Origin: Parafrankia sp041008525
GTDB lineage: Bacteria > Actinomycetota > Actinomycetes > Frankiales > Frankiaceae
Length of the DNA: 64,000 nucleotides
Assembly: GCF_041008525.1 (NCBI RefSeq)
Contig: NZ_JBFLUG010000005.1
Coordinates: 62,001 to 126,000 of the forward strand
Direction of reading: 5' to 3'
A program made the position numbers and the translations under genes. The notes under the pieces were generated by a model. The model ran no database searches. It was not told where the DNA came from and worked only from the letters and a program-made list of their open reading frames with translations. This document shows, one piece after another, positions 16,022 to 29,705 of this stretch. Positions within the stretch are counted from its first letter, which is position 1; every line of letters begins with the position of its first letter.

Positions 16022-18433
16022 TCAGCCCGCACCGTTCAGGCGGTCGATCGCCAGCGAGGCGTTGCCGATGTTCACGAAGTCGACGGCGATGAACGTCGGG
16101 CGCCGGCCCTGCGCGGACTCGCAGGCCCGCGCGCGGCCGAGGATACTTTCGGCGCTGTTCGCGACCAGCGCCGCCTGCCGGCTCGGCGCCGCGTCTGTCA
16201 CCCAGTGGTTGAGCAGGAGCAGCGGGGCGCCCGCGGGGCCGCGTTCCCGGGTGCAGCCGGTGAGCTTGTCCGTCGTGTCGATGGAGAACGGTGTGTCGGA
16301 GGCGTAGCGGTAGAAGCTGCGCAGGAAGGTCCCGGGCAGATCCTGGCTCTCGGTGAAGATGACGAGGCGCCGCCCGCTCTCGATCATCTCCCGCAGGCGG
16401 GGCCACCGGTCCCCCTCGGCGGGCGGCGTGACGACCAGGGGTGACAGGCCGGCCTGCGCCACCGCGCCGGCGATCTCCGGCGCGGGCACCTGATCCTGGA
16501 TGAGGAGGGTGACCACCTCGGTCGGGTTGCGGGCCATCCACTCCCCGACCCGGGCGAGCTCGGCGGAGAACTTCAGGGCGCCGAGCTGGCACAGGTTGTG
16601 ACACAGCCACAGCCCCGGCCGCGACGACCGGGCGTTGCGGGTCAGCGGCTCGATCGCGGACCGGGTCGACGGCGGCAGGGTCGCGAGGACCGCGTCGACC
16701 TGCTCCGGTGTCGTCCAGTGGTGGACGTCGATCAGCAGCCCCCGCACGCCGAGATCAAGCTGGTGCACCAGCGACGGGTCCTGGGTCGGGCCGAGGAAGC
16801 GGTCCTCGCTGGTCGCCATGGCGTTGTGGGCGGCGAGGTTGGTCACCTCGTCGTAGCGCCGGTCACACAGCGCGGTCTGGCTGTTGCACAGGTCGCGCGC
16901 GTTGGCCGCGGCGCCCGGGAACGCGAGCCAGGTCAGCGCCGTCATCACCGGCACGGTCACCGCGAGGCCGGCGACCAGCCGGCGCCGGCGGCCCGCCTGG
17001 CTCCACGCCCGCGACACCCGCAGCAGGAACGCGGCGCCGAGGACCACCCCGCCGACGACCAGCGTCCAGCCGACGATGCGCAGGTAGTCGGCCTCGATGT
17101 CGCCGTAGGCGTGCCGGGAGAAGTCCGCGAGGACGGCGCCGGCACCCGGGGGCAGCGGGCTGCCCGGCTTCTCCAGCGCCAGCAGCGGGTTCGGCAGCGC
17201 GATCCGCAGGGCGAACCCGAGCAGGGCCGCCGCGACGCCGGCGGTGAGCACGGCACCCGCCACCGCACGGATTCGCGAGCGCCCGCGCGCGCCCGCGACC
17301 ATCACGATGCCCGCCCCGATCAGCCCGACCAGCGCGAGCAGGGCCACCGTCAGCCCGTCGAGCGCCGCCGCCACGTCGTGCAGCCGGGACACGGCGCTGA
17401 TCGCGGGTTCCTCGCGCAGGTCGGACAGCCGCAGCCCCAGGTCAAGCACGGCGCCGTCGGCGAGGTGCGTCTGGAGCTGGCCGATCGCCTGCTCGTCGCC
17501 CTGGAACAGCAGCGGGCCGATCAGCGCCAGTGCGCCCGCGATGTTCCCGGACCGCAGGTCCGCACGCAGCGGGCCGGCCACCTCCTCGTGCTCGGCGGGC
17601 GGCAACCGGCCGAGGACCGCCTCGACCACCCGGTCGGTGTCCTGCGCCGACAGCTCCATCGTGGGCAGATCCGCAGGGGGGCGACCAGCCATGATCTCGT
17701 CGATGGCGGCCAGCACGGCGCGGGTGAACTCGGTCACGGACTCGACCTGGTAGCTGGTTCCCGACCCGAGCTCGCCGGCGATGTACCGGTTGGCGAGACC
17801 GGAGATGTTGCCGAAGATCGGGGTCAGGTCGACGCTGAACGCCAGGTCGTCCTCACGCGCGGCCAGGTAGTCGACGACCCGCCGGATCTGCTCGTTGGTC
17901 ATCTCCTCCACCGTCGACGGTGGGAGGACCGTCCGCAGGTTCGCGGTGACGAGCGTCGAGTCGATCGGCAGGCCGGAGAGCAGCCCGTCCACCGCAGGGT
18001 CGGGCAGGACCTCGGTGTAGAGGCGGTCGTAGGCGTCGGCCCGGCTCAGCGCCTGGGAGTAGAAGTCGGCGCTCAGCACCGTGGTGCGGGCAGTAGTCAG
18101 CACGACCACCGGTAGCCACACCAGGGCGAGCAGCACGGCGAGGGCCCACTGCGCGGCCCGGAGCCGCCTCCCGCCCGTCGGCGCCTCGCCACCCTCGGCA
18201 CGCGGGCGGCCCGGGCCCCCGCCTCGCCGCGGCCGGCTCTGCGCACTCCGCCCGCGGCCACCACCAGCACCAGCATCGGCACCGGGCCCGGCCTGCCGGC
18301 GTGGTTCGGGAACCGCGGCCACCCCGGAGCCAGGCTCGGCCGCGCGGCCGGGCGTCTCTGCCGAGAAGCCCCCGGCGGCGGGATCAGGCGGCGTGGAGCG
18401 GCGCAGGAGACGCCCACGGAGCCCAGAAGCCAT
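16022..18433 (-). CDS. Multi-TM protein with extracytoplasmic PI-PLC-like phosphodiesterase domain
   Basis: 803 residues. A Pro/Arg/Gly-rich cytoplasmic N-terminus (~1-90) precedes a first TM helix (LAVLLALVWLPVVVLTTAR), a large outer domain (~115-350), then four or more TM helices (~355-500). The C-terminal ~290 residues resemble PI-PLC-like TIM-barrel phosphodiesterases: AAHNAMA with a His near 536, GVRGLLIDVHHW, and a second His near 611 in LCHNLC, the spacing of the two catalytic His in bacterial PI-PLC. No Ca-binding site is evident. It probably cleaves a phosphodiester outside the membrane, but the lipid substrate is unknown. It is a lone gene with an ATG at 18433. Confidence 0.78.
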   Translation of the reverse strand: MASGLRGRLLRRSTPPDPAAGGFSAETPGRAAEPGSGVAAVPEPRRQAGPGADAGAGGGRGRSAQSRPRRGGGPGRPRAEGGEAPTGGRRLRAAQWALAVLLALVWLPVVVLTTARTTVLSADFYSQALSRADAYDRLYTEVLPDPAVDGLLSGLPIDSTLVTANLRTVLPPSTVEEMTNEQIRRVVDYLAAREDDLAFSVDLTPIFGNISGLANRYIAGELGSGTSYQVESVTEFTRAVLAAIDEIMAGRPPADLPTMELSAQDTDRVVEAVLGRLPPAEHEEVAGPLRADLRSGNIAGALALIGPLLFQGDEQAIGQLQTHLADGAVLDLGLRLSDLREEPAISAVSRLHDVAAALDGLTVALLALVGLIGAGIVMVAGARGRSRIRAVAGAVLTAGVAAALLGFALRIALPNPLLALEKPGSPLPPGAGAVLADFSRHAYGDIEADYLRIVGWTLVVGGVVLGAAFLLRVSRAWSQAGRRRRLVAGLAVTVPVMTALTWLAFPGAAANARDLCNSQTALCDRRYDEVTNLAAHNAMATSEDRFLGPTQDPSLVHQLDLGVRGLLIDVHHWTTPEQVDAVLATLPPSTRSAIEPLTRNARSSRPGLWLCHNLCQLGALKFSAELARVGEWMARNPTEVVTLLIQDQVPAPEIAGAVAQAGLSPLVVTPPAEGDRWPRLREMIESGRRLVIFTESQDLPGTFLRSFYRYASDTPFSIDTTDKLTGCTRERGPAGAPLLLLNHWVTDAAPSRQAALVANSAESILGRARACESAQGRRPTFIAVDFVNIGNASLAIDRLNGAG

Positions 18434-18541
18434 CGGTCATCCCCGACCTGTCACCGTGTCCGTTCACTGACGGCTCCCAACTTATCCCGCATCTCCCGGT
18501 CCGAGATCACCTGACCGCTTTCGGGGCACGGGAAGGCCACC

Positions 18542-19141
18542 TCAGGGACGGCTGGCCCGTACCTCCGGGTGTGCCACGGCGGCGAGCACCTCCTCGATGC
18601 GGGCGAAGACCTCGTCCGGTGACCCGGAGCCGTCGACGCTGCGCAACAGACCCTGCTCCGCGTAGTGGCTGCGCAGCGGGGCCGTCTCCGCGGCGAAGAC
18701 CTTCAGCCGCCGGCGCGCTGTCTGCTCGGCGTCGTCCCGCCGGCCCTCGGAGACGGCACGCCGGCTGATCCGCTCGAGCACCTCGTCCTCGCCGACCACG
18801 AGGTCGATCACGAGGTCGAGCGGGCCGCAGGAGGCGCCGAGCATCCGGTCCAGCGCCTCGGCCTGCGGCAGCGTCCGCGGGAAGCCGTCGAGCAGGAAGC
18901 CCACCTCGCAGTCGACGCCGGTGGTGAGGCGCTCCGCGACGATGTCGAGCACGATCTCGTCAGGGACCAGCTCGCCGGCCCGGACGTAGTGCTCGGCCCG
19001 GCGGCCCAGCGCCGTACCGGCGGAGATCTGCTGGTCGAAGAGCTGACCTGTCGAGATCGCCGGGACGCCGTGCCGCGCGCTGAGGCGGGCGGCCTGGGTT
19101 CCCTTGCCTGCGCCGGGCGGGCCAAGCAGCACGAGCCTCAT
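18542..19141 (-). CDS. Short-form adenylate kinase-like nucleoside monophosphate kinase
   Basis: 199 residues. P-loop GPPGAGKGT (7-15), NMP-binding STGQLFDQQI, the GFLLDGFPRTLPQAEAL segment (nucleotide-binding Arg) and RRRLKVF follow the adenylate kinase plan. The LID is the short type: between ISRR and DDAEQ only a few residues remain, with no zinc-binding Cys cluster. The start at 19141 puts the P-loop at the usual residue 7; 29 upstream codons are excluded. Actinobacteria normally keep adk in the ribosomal-protein cluster beside secY, so this copy is probably a second paralogue with a divergent role. STGQLF replaces the usual STGDMLR-type sequence, so the NMP specificity may differ. Confidence 0.85.
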   Translation of the reverse strand: MRLVLLGPPGAGKGTQAARLSARHGVPAISTGQLFDQQISAGTALGRRAEHYVRAGELVPDEIVLDIVAERLTTGVDCEVGFLLDGFPRTLPQAEALDRMLGASCGPLDLVIDLVVGEDEVLERISRRAVSEGRRDDAEQTARRRLKVFAAETAPLRSHYAEQGLLRSVDGSGSPDEVFARIEEVLAAVAHPEVRASRP

Positions 19142-19392
19142 GGCCAGCACGTTACCGGCAGTTGAGCATGGGGTAGCCGCGTGGGAGGAGACCGCCACCC
19201 CCGGACCGGATCCGAGGCGCTCCGACACATCTGCTCATCCGGGCGTGAGCACGGCGTATCGGCCGGTCTCCCCGGCCGGGACCCGGCCGGGGATCACCCC
19301 GCGGGGGCGGTGAGGACGCCCGGACAGGTGGAGCCAGATGGCAGGGCCGTCTGGACCCCGCCGACCGGCGGTAGCCCAGGGACGACCCTGAC

Positions 19393-20838
19393 TCAGGGCC
19401 GGCGGGTGGGCAGAATCGGCGCGGGCAGGTCGGTCGACCCGGTCAGGTAGCGGTCGACGGCCGACGCAGCCGACCGTCCCTCGGCGATCGCCCAGACGAT
19501 CAGAGACTGGCCCCGGCCCATGTCCCCGGCGACGAACACGCCGGGGACAGAGGTCGACCAGCCGAGGTCGCGGGCCACGTTGCCGCGCGCGTCCAGCTCG
19601 ACGCCGAGCTGCTCCAGCAGCCCGGCCCGGTCCGGCCCGACGAAGCCCATCGCCAGCAGCACCAGGTCGCACGGCAGCTCGATGTCGGTGCCCTCGACCT
19701 CCTGGAAGCGGCCGTCGACCATCTCGACCTCGTGCATGAGCAGCGCCCGCACGTTGCCCTCGTCGTCGCCGAGGAACCGCTCGGTGGACACGGCGAAGAC
19801 CCGCTCGCCCCCCTCCTCGTGCGCGCTGGAGACCCGGTAGATGATCGGGAACGACGGCCACGGGTTCGCCGGCGGCCGGCTGGCCGGCGGCCGGGGCATG
19901 ATCTCGAGCTGGTGGACGGAGGCGGCGCCCTGGCGCAGCGAGGTTCCCAGGCAGTCCGCCCCGGTGTCACCGCCGCCGATGATCACAACTCGCTTGCCGG
20001 CGGCGGAGATGGTCGTCTCGGTCAGGTCTCCCTGCTGGACCCGGTTCGCGGGGACCAGGAACTCCATCGCGAGGTGGATGCCGCTGAACTCGCGCCCGGG
20101 CACGGGCAGATCACGGCCCACCGTCGACCCGCCGGCGAGGACCACCGCGTCGTAGGAGGAGCGCAGCTCGTCCGCGGTGATGTCGACACCGACGTTGCAG
20201 GACGTGACGAACGAGGTGCCCTCGGCCTCCATCTGGGCGAGCCGGGTGTCGAGGACCCGCTTCTCCATCTTGAACTCGGGGATGCCGTAGCGGAGCAGCC
20301 CGCCGACCCGGTCCGCGCGCTCGTAGACGACCACCTCGTGGCCGGCACGGGTGAGCTGCTGGGCGGCGGCCAGGCCGGCCGGCCCGGAGCCGACCACCGC
20401 GACCCGCCGGCCGGTCCGCGCGGACGGCGGGATCGGTACCACCGTCCCCTCCGCGAGGGCGCGGTCGATGATGGTGACCTCGATCTGCTTGATCGTCACC
20501 GGGTCGTCGCCGATCCCCAGCACGCAGGCAGCCTCGCAGGGGGCCGGGCACAGCCGCCCGGTGAACTCCGGGAAGTTGTTCGTCGCGTGCAGCCGCTCGA
20601 TGGCGTCGGTCCAGTCCGACCGCCGGGCGAGGTCGTTCCACTCGGGGATGATGTTCCCGAGCGGGCAGCCCTGATGGCAGAACGGGATGCCGCAGTCCAT
20701 GCACCGGCCCGCCTGGTCACGCAACGCCGGCTCCGGGAACGGTTCGTACACCTCGCGCCAGTCGGTGATGCGCACGTCCACCGGCCGGCGGGTGGGCAGT
20801 TCCCGGCGGTGCTTGAGAAAGCCAGTCGGGTCAGCCAT
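19393..20838 (-). CDS. gltD: Glutamate synthase (NADPH), small subunit
   Basis: 481 residues. It feeds electrons from NAD(P)H through FAD and iron-sulfur centres to GltB, which makes two glutamates from glutamine and 2-oxoglutarate. The N-terminal Cys clusters are intact: C47-x2-C-x3-C-x3-C (CMDCGIPFCHQGCP) and CPAPCEAAC (97-105). Two dinucleotide folds follow (VVGSGPAGLAAAQQL and VVIIGGGDTGADCLG), and the C-terminal GVFVAGDMGRGQS is the FAD-closing motif. The ATG at 20838 gives the standard MADPTGFL start; the ORF upstream is not conserved. It lies 201 bp after gltB on the same strand, probably in one operon. Confidence 0.96.
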   Translation of the reverse strand: MADPTGFLKHRRELPTRRPVDVRITDWREVYEPFPEPALRDQAGRCMDCGIPFCHQGCPLGNIIPEWNDLARRSDWTDAIERLHATNNFPEFTGRLCPAPCEAACVLGIGDDPVTIKQIEVTIIDRALAEGTVVPIPPSARTGRRVAVVGSGPAGLAAAQQLTRAGHEVVVYERADRVGGLLRYGIPEFKMEKRVLDTRLAQMEAEGTSFVTSCNVGVDITADELRSSYDAVVLAGGSTVGRDLPVPGREFSGIHLAMEFLVPANRVQQGDLTETTISAAGKRVVIIGGGDTGADCLGTSLRQGAASVHQLEIMPRPPASRPPANPWPSFPIIYRVSSAHEEGGERVFAVSTERFLGDDEGNVRALLMHEVEMVDGRFQEVEGTDIELPCDLVLLAMGFVGPDRAGLLEQLGVELDARGNVARDLGWSTSVPGVFVAGDMGRGQSLIVWAIAEGRSAASAVDRYLTGSTDLPAPILPTRRP

Positions 20839-21039
20839 GCCGCTCCTGTCGGTTCCATGTGGCCGCTGTGGCGTCTCCGCCCGGCAGGCCCGTACGTAAC
20901 TGGTACCGGGTCGCCGGAGCCGCGCGTGCTCGGCCGTTCTGGTCAGTCCTGGTCGTGTCTCGTCTGGCTGGTCAGGCTGTCCATCCTGATTGGACACCCT
21001 GACCGTCGGATGGCGCGCGCGGCGACCGGGTCGGATCGG

Positions 21040-25632
<4,593 letters not shown>

Positions 25633-26037
25633 CCGGAGGTGTCCTGTCCATCTTCAGGGGCCGATGGGGGCGGACGACGCTGTCCGGAGGGCGGCGCGAC
25701 TTCGATGACGGGCTGGTCGTCAGCTCCGCGCCTCTCTCGAGTGTGCCATGTGTGCGCCCCATCCGCCGTGATCGCTCATGTCCGCCAGGTCACAGGGATA
25801 TTTCGGCAGATTTCCTGGACGATCAACGAACGTCCGGTAGAAGGCCCGCCAGGCGAAACATGTCACAGGAACGCAACATTCTCGTCACCGAGAGCACCAT
25901 CTGGGGGCAGAGCACCCCGAAGCGGTCGGGCAGCGTGAGGATATCCTGCCCATCCGCAGTGCGCGGATCCAGTTTGCCGTAAATCCGCCCCCAGCCCGCC
26001 CGATCTTCGCTGCGGGCGTCCGGCTGAAGCCCGGGGC
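25633..26037. other. gltB upstream region, behind lgt
   Basis: 405 bp with no supported gene; the antisense frames through it have no ribosome site or recognisable product. It lies between the lgt stop and the gltB start, both leftward, and must contain the gltBD promoter. The part 25780-25900 is relatively A+T-rich for this genome and holds the GlnR-like repeats. Confidence 0.6.
25855..25888. promoter_or_regulatory. Possible GlnR box upstream of gltBD
   Basis: GTCAC (25862-25866), six bases, GCAAC (25873-25877), six bases, GTCAC (25884-25888): three pentamers at exact 11-bp spacing, preceded by GAAAC at 25855-25859. Actinobacterial GlnR boxes are GTnAC-N6-GAAAC repeats at this spacing, and gltBD is a nitrogen-assimilation operon. 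One half-site differs (GCAAC for GAAAC) and the fourth is poor. Confidence 0.4.
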
Positions 26038-27246
26038 CTAACGCCCGTCCTGCGCTGCCGGGCCTGCCGACTCGGCAGCCCGGTCGACGGGCCGCTCCCC
26101 CTCGCTCGGGGCGGTGGCACCGCCAGCACCCGTGTCCGCCACGGCGGTCGCCCCGGACCCACTCGCCGGCGAGCCGGTCACGACCGAGGTCGCGGTGGAC
26201 GCCCCAGCGGCGGCTGCCGGGCCTCCGGTCGGCGGCGGGATGGTCTTCGGCGTGACGGTCTTCGGCGTGGTCCCCGGTGCGGGGTCGGCGGCGCCCGGCG
26301 CGGTCTCGGCACCGGCGGCGTCGACGGCGTCCTCGGTGGAACCCGTGGAGCCGGTGGGACCGGTCTCGGAACCGGAACCGTCGGTGTCGCCCGCCTGCTG
26401 CCCGCCGGTGCGCCTGGCACCTCCCGCCGAGGCCGGGGGCGCCCAGCCGACGTCCGGGTCGACCGGACGGCGGATCAGGGCGAGTGCCAGCAACGCGAGC
26501 AGGAAGACCACGATCGAGACCCAGATGTTCACCCGGAGCCCGAGGACCTTCTCCGCGGTGTCGATCCGCAGCGCCTCGATCCACAACCGGCCGGTCGTGT
26601 ACAGCGCCACGTACAGGAAGAACAGCCGCCCGCGGCCCAGCCGCCACCGGCGGTCGACCAGCAGCAGCAGCCCGGCGATGGCCAGGTTCCACAGCGACTC
26701 GTAGAAGAAGGTCGGGTGGTAGGTCTCGACCCCCGGGATCATCTGGTGGGCCGGGTCGATGCGGACGGCCCAGGGCAGGTCCGTCGCCCGGCCGTACAGC
26801 TCCTGGTTGAACCAGTTACCCCACCGGCCGATCGCCTGGGCGAGGGCCAGCCCGGGGGCCATCGCGTCCGCGAACAGGCCGAACGGGACGTCCATGCGCC
26901 GGCAGGCGAGCCACGCGCCGAGCGCGCCACCGGCGACGGCCCCCCAGATCGCCAGGCCGCCGTTCCAGACCTCGAAGACGGCGAGGGGGTCGCCGTCCTC
27001 GCCGAAGTAGGCGTCGGGGCTGCTGATGACGTGGTAGATCCGTGCGCCGACGATGCCGAACGGGACCGCCCAGTACGCGACCTCGCTGGCGACCACGGGG
27101 TCCACTCCGCGGGCCCGCAGCCGCCGGGCGGTGACGACGACCGCAACAATGATCCCGACGACGATCATCAGGGCGTAGGCGCGCAACGGGACAGGTCCCA
27201 GATGCACGACCCCTCGGGATGGGCTGGGGATAGCTGCGAGCACCAC
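26038..27246 (-). CDS. lgt: Prolipoprotein diacylglyceryl transferase
   Basis: 402 residues. It moves diacylglycerol from phosphatidylglycerol to the lipobox Cys of prolipoproteins, in the membrane. Seven TM helices fit residues ~20-270. The Lgt signature is visible in GLALAQAIGRWGNWFNQELYG, with the essential Arg and Asn, and in the YHPTFFYESLWN segment with its conserved His/Tyr. The last ~115 residues are a disordered Pro/Gly/Thr/Ala tail (repeated PKT, GSTGSTED), typical of long actinobacterial Lgt proteins and probably cytoplasmic. It starts 35 bp after the trpA stop, the usual trp-lgt arrangement in this phylum, so it is probably read from the trp transcript. Confidence 0.95.
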   Translation of the reverse strand: MVLAAIPSPSRGVVHLGPVPLRAYALMIVVGIIVAVVVTARRLRARGVDPVVASEVAYWAVPFGIVGARIYHVISSPDAYFGEDGDPLAVFEVWNGGLAIWGAVAGGALGAWLACRRMDVPFGLFADAMAPGLALAQAIGRWGNWFNQELYGRATDLPWAVRIDPAHQMIPGVETYHPTFFYESLWNLAIAGLLLLVDRRWRLGRGRLFFLYVALYTTGRLWIEALRIDTAEKVLGLRVNIWVSIVVFLLALLALALIRRPVDPDVGWAPPASAGGARRTGGQQAGDTDGSGSETGPTGSTGSTEDAVDAAGAETAPGAADPAPGTTPKTVTPKTIPPPTGGPAAAAGASTATSVVTGSPASGSGATAVADTGAGGATAPSEGERPVDRAAESAGPAAQDGR

Positions 27247-27281
27247 GAGCGTCAGGCTATCCCCGTCCCTGTCCGTGCCTG

Positions 27282-28199
27282 TCAGGCGGATGCCGCGCGC
27301 ACGCCGGCGGCGAGCTCGGCCGAGAGCCGGGCGACCGCCTCGACGCCACCCCCGCCGCTTTCACCGTCACCGGTGGCGAGGGCGCGGACGAGCGCGGAAC
27401 CCACGATCACACCGTCGGCGAAGCCGGCGACCTCCGCGGCCTGCGCCCCGGTGCTCACGCCGAGGCCGACAGCCACCGGGAGGGTCGTCACCTCGCGTAC
27501 CCGGGTGACGAGGTCACCGGCCCGGACCCCGACCGCCGCCCGGGCGCCGGTGACGCCCATCGTCGACGCCGCGTAGACAAAGCCGCGGCTGTGCGACGTG
27601 ACCAGGCGCAGCCGCTGCGGAGTCGAGCTCGGCGCGACCAGAAAGACGGGGTCGATCGCGTGGGTGGCGCAGGCCGCAAGCCAGGGGTCGGCCTCCTCCG
27701 GCGGCAGGTCGGGCGTGATCGCCCCGGCCCCCCCGGCCGACGCCAGGTCGGCGGCGAACGCCTCCAGGCCGTACCTTTCCACCGGGTTCCAGTAGGTCAT
27801 GACCAGGGTCGGGGCGCCCGTCTCAGCGACCGCCTCGACCGTGCGCAGCACGTCCCGGGTGGTGACGCCGCCGCGCAGCGCCACGTCCGCGGCGTCCTGG
27901 ATGACCGGGCCGTCCATGGTCGGGTCCGAGTAGGGCAGGCCGACCTCGACGACGTCCACACCTGCCGCGACCATCGCCCGCATCGCGGCGATGCCCCGCT
28001 CCACGGTCGGGAACCCGGTGGGGAGGTAACCCACCAGGACAGCCCGCCCCTGCGCCCGTGCCGCCGCGAAGACCTCGTCCAGCGGGCTGCGCCCGGCCCT
28101 GGCTGCCTCCCGCCCGGCCGGGACCGGCCGGGCCACCGCTGCCGGGCCGCCGGCAGGCTGCCCCTGGGCCGGCTGGTCGTGTGCCAACTGACTGCGCAC
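27282..28199 (-). CDS. trpA: Tryptophan synthase alpha chain
   Basis: 305 residues. It cleaves indole-3-glycerol phosphate to indole and glyceraldehyde-3-phosphate and passes indole to TrpB. Visible: GRAVLVGYLPTGFPT, the signature VEVGLPYSDPTMDGPVIQ (catalytic Glu and Asp regions), the loop GAITPDLPPEE and the phosphate-binding GLGVSTG. The core begins around residue 40; the N-terminal extension (Ala/Gln/Gly-rich) is not conserved. I took the GTG at 28199; the ribosome site is weak, so a later start is possible. It is 82 bp downstream of trpB. Confidence 0.95.
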   Translation of the reverse strand: MRSQLAHDQPAQGQPAGGPAAVARPVPAGREAARAGRSPLDEVFAAARAQGRAVLVGYLPTGFPTVERGIAAMRAMVAAGVDVVEVGLPYSDPTMDGPVIQDAADVALRGGVTTRDVLRTVEAVAETGAPTLVMTYWNPVERYGLEAFAADLASAGGAGAITPDLPPEEADPWLAACATHAIDPVFLVAPSSTPQRLRLVTSHSRGFVYAASTMGVTGARAAVGVRAGDLVTRVREVTTLPVAVGLGVSTGAQAAEVAGFADGVIVGSALVRALATGDGESGGGGVEAVARLSAELAAGVRAASA

Positions 28200-28281
28200 C
28201 GTGGGTCCGTTCCTCGTCGTGATGATCAGGCAGGGGATGATCGGGTGGAGGTGGGGGCACCCGGGTCGGGGCCCCACCCGG

Positions 28282-29601
28282 CTACCCGGCGTCCGGGTCC
28301 AGCAGGTCGAACCAGCGGGCGGCGGTGTCGACGTCCTTGTCGCCGCGGCCCGAGCAGTTGACCAGGACGACGCCGTCGGGGCCGAGCTCTCGGGCCACCT
28401 CGAACGCGCCGGCGAAGGCGTGGGCGCTCTCGATCGCGACGAGGATGCCCTCGGTGCGCGCCACCAGCGCCAGCGCCTCCATCGCGGCCGCGTCGTCGAC
28501 CACCCGGTAGCTGGCGCGGCCGGTCTCGTGCAGCAGCGCGTGCTCGGGACCGATGCCGGGGTAGTCGAGCCCGGCCGAGATCGAGTGCGAGACCTGGGTC
28601 TGCCCGTCGGCGTCCTGCAGCAGGAAGGTCCGCATGCCGTGCAGCACTCCGGGCGCCCCGCCGGCGATCGCGGCCGCGTGGCGGCCGCTGGCCACTCCGT
28701 CGCCACCGGCCTCGCAGCCGATCAGTGCCACCTCGGCGTCCGGGATGAAGCGGTGGAAGACCCCCATGGCGTTGGACCCGCCGCCGACGCAGGCGACGAC
28801 CGCGTCAGGGAGCCGGCCGAGCAGGTCGAGGGTCTGCTGGCGGGCCTCGACGCCGATGATGCGCTGGAAGTCCCGCACCATCATCGGGAAGGGGTGGGGG
28901 CCCATGACCGACCCGATGCAGTAGTGGGTCGAGTCGACCGTGGCCACCCAGTCGCGCATGGCCTCGTTGATGGCGTCCTTCAGGGTGCGGCTGCCCGAGG
29001 CGACGGCGACGACCTCCGCGCCGAGCAGGCGCATCCGGGCCACGTTGAGGGCCTGCCGGCGGGTGTCCTCCTCGCCCATGTAGACCACGCACTCCAGCCC
29101 CAGCAGGGCACAGGCCGTCGCCGTGGCCACCCCGTGCTGGCCGGCGCCCGTCTCGGCGATGACGCGTGTCTTGCCCATCCGGCGGGTGAGCAGGCACTGG
29201 CCGAGCACATTGTTGATCTTGTGTGAGCCGGTGTGCGCGAGGTCCTCCCGCTTGAGCAGGATGCGCGCGCCACCGATCCGCTCGGTCAGCCGGTCCGCCG
29301 AGGTCAGCGGGGTCGGCCGACCGGCGTAGGACGTCAGCAGGCCGTCCAGCTCGGCGGTGAACGCCGGGTCGACCCGGGCGGCCTCGTAGGCGGCCGAGAG
29401 CTCGTCGAGGGCGGCGAACAGCGCCTCCGGCACGAACCGACCGCCGAACCGGCCGAAGTGGCCGGACGTGTCCGGCACCGCCTGCCAGCTCTCGGCGGCC
29501 CGGGCGGGCGACCAGTCGCCGGCCGCGCCCGCGGCATGCTGGTCGGCCGCGCCGGCGGCGCGGGAGGAGTCGGCAGACGTTCTGGTGGATCGAGCTGTCA
29601 C
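28282..29601 (-). CDS. trpB: Tryptophan synthase beta chain
   Basis: About 439 residues. PLP enzyme that condenses indole with serine to give tryptophan. The PLP-lysine is in REDLAHTGSHKINN, the phosphate-binding loop is CVGGGSNAMG, and the catalytic Glu lies in AETGAGQHG. The conserved part begins at FGRFGGRFVPE; the 50 or so residues before it are Ala/Ser-rich and uncertain. I took the GTG at 29601, but a GTG at 29670 in the same frame cannot be excluded, as neither has a good ribosome site. It sits between trpC and trpA, all leftward. Confidence 0.95.
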   Translation of the reverse strand: MTARSTRTSADSSRAAGAADQHAAGAAGDWSPARAAESWQAVPDTSGHFGRFGGRFVPEALFAALDELSAAYEAARVDPAFTAELDGLLTSYAGRPTPLTSADRLTERIGGARILLKREDLAHTGSHKINNVLGQCLLTRRMGKTRVIAETGAGQHGVATATACALLGLECVVYMGEEDTRRQALNVARMRLLGAEVVAVASGSRTLKDAINEAMRDWVATVDSTHYCIGSVMGPHPFPMMVRDFQRIIGVEARQQTLDLLGRLPDAVVACVGGGSNAMGVFHRFIPDAEVALIGCEAGGDGVASGRHAAAIAGGAPGVLHGMRTFLLQDADGQTQVSHSISAGLDYPGIGPEHALLHETGRASYRVVDDAAAMEALALVARTEGILVAIESAHAFAGAFEVARELGPDGVVLVNCSGRGDKDVDTAARWFDLLDPDAG

Positions 29602-29705
29602 GGCCCCGACTGTACCGGCGCCCACCCCCACCGAGGTGGCGTGCGCCACCGGCCGGGCGGCCAGGGGCACTCCGCCGGCCGGCCGGCCGGCGGGGCACCC
29701 GTGAC

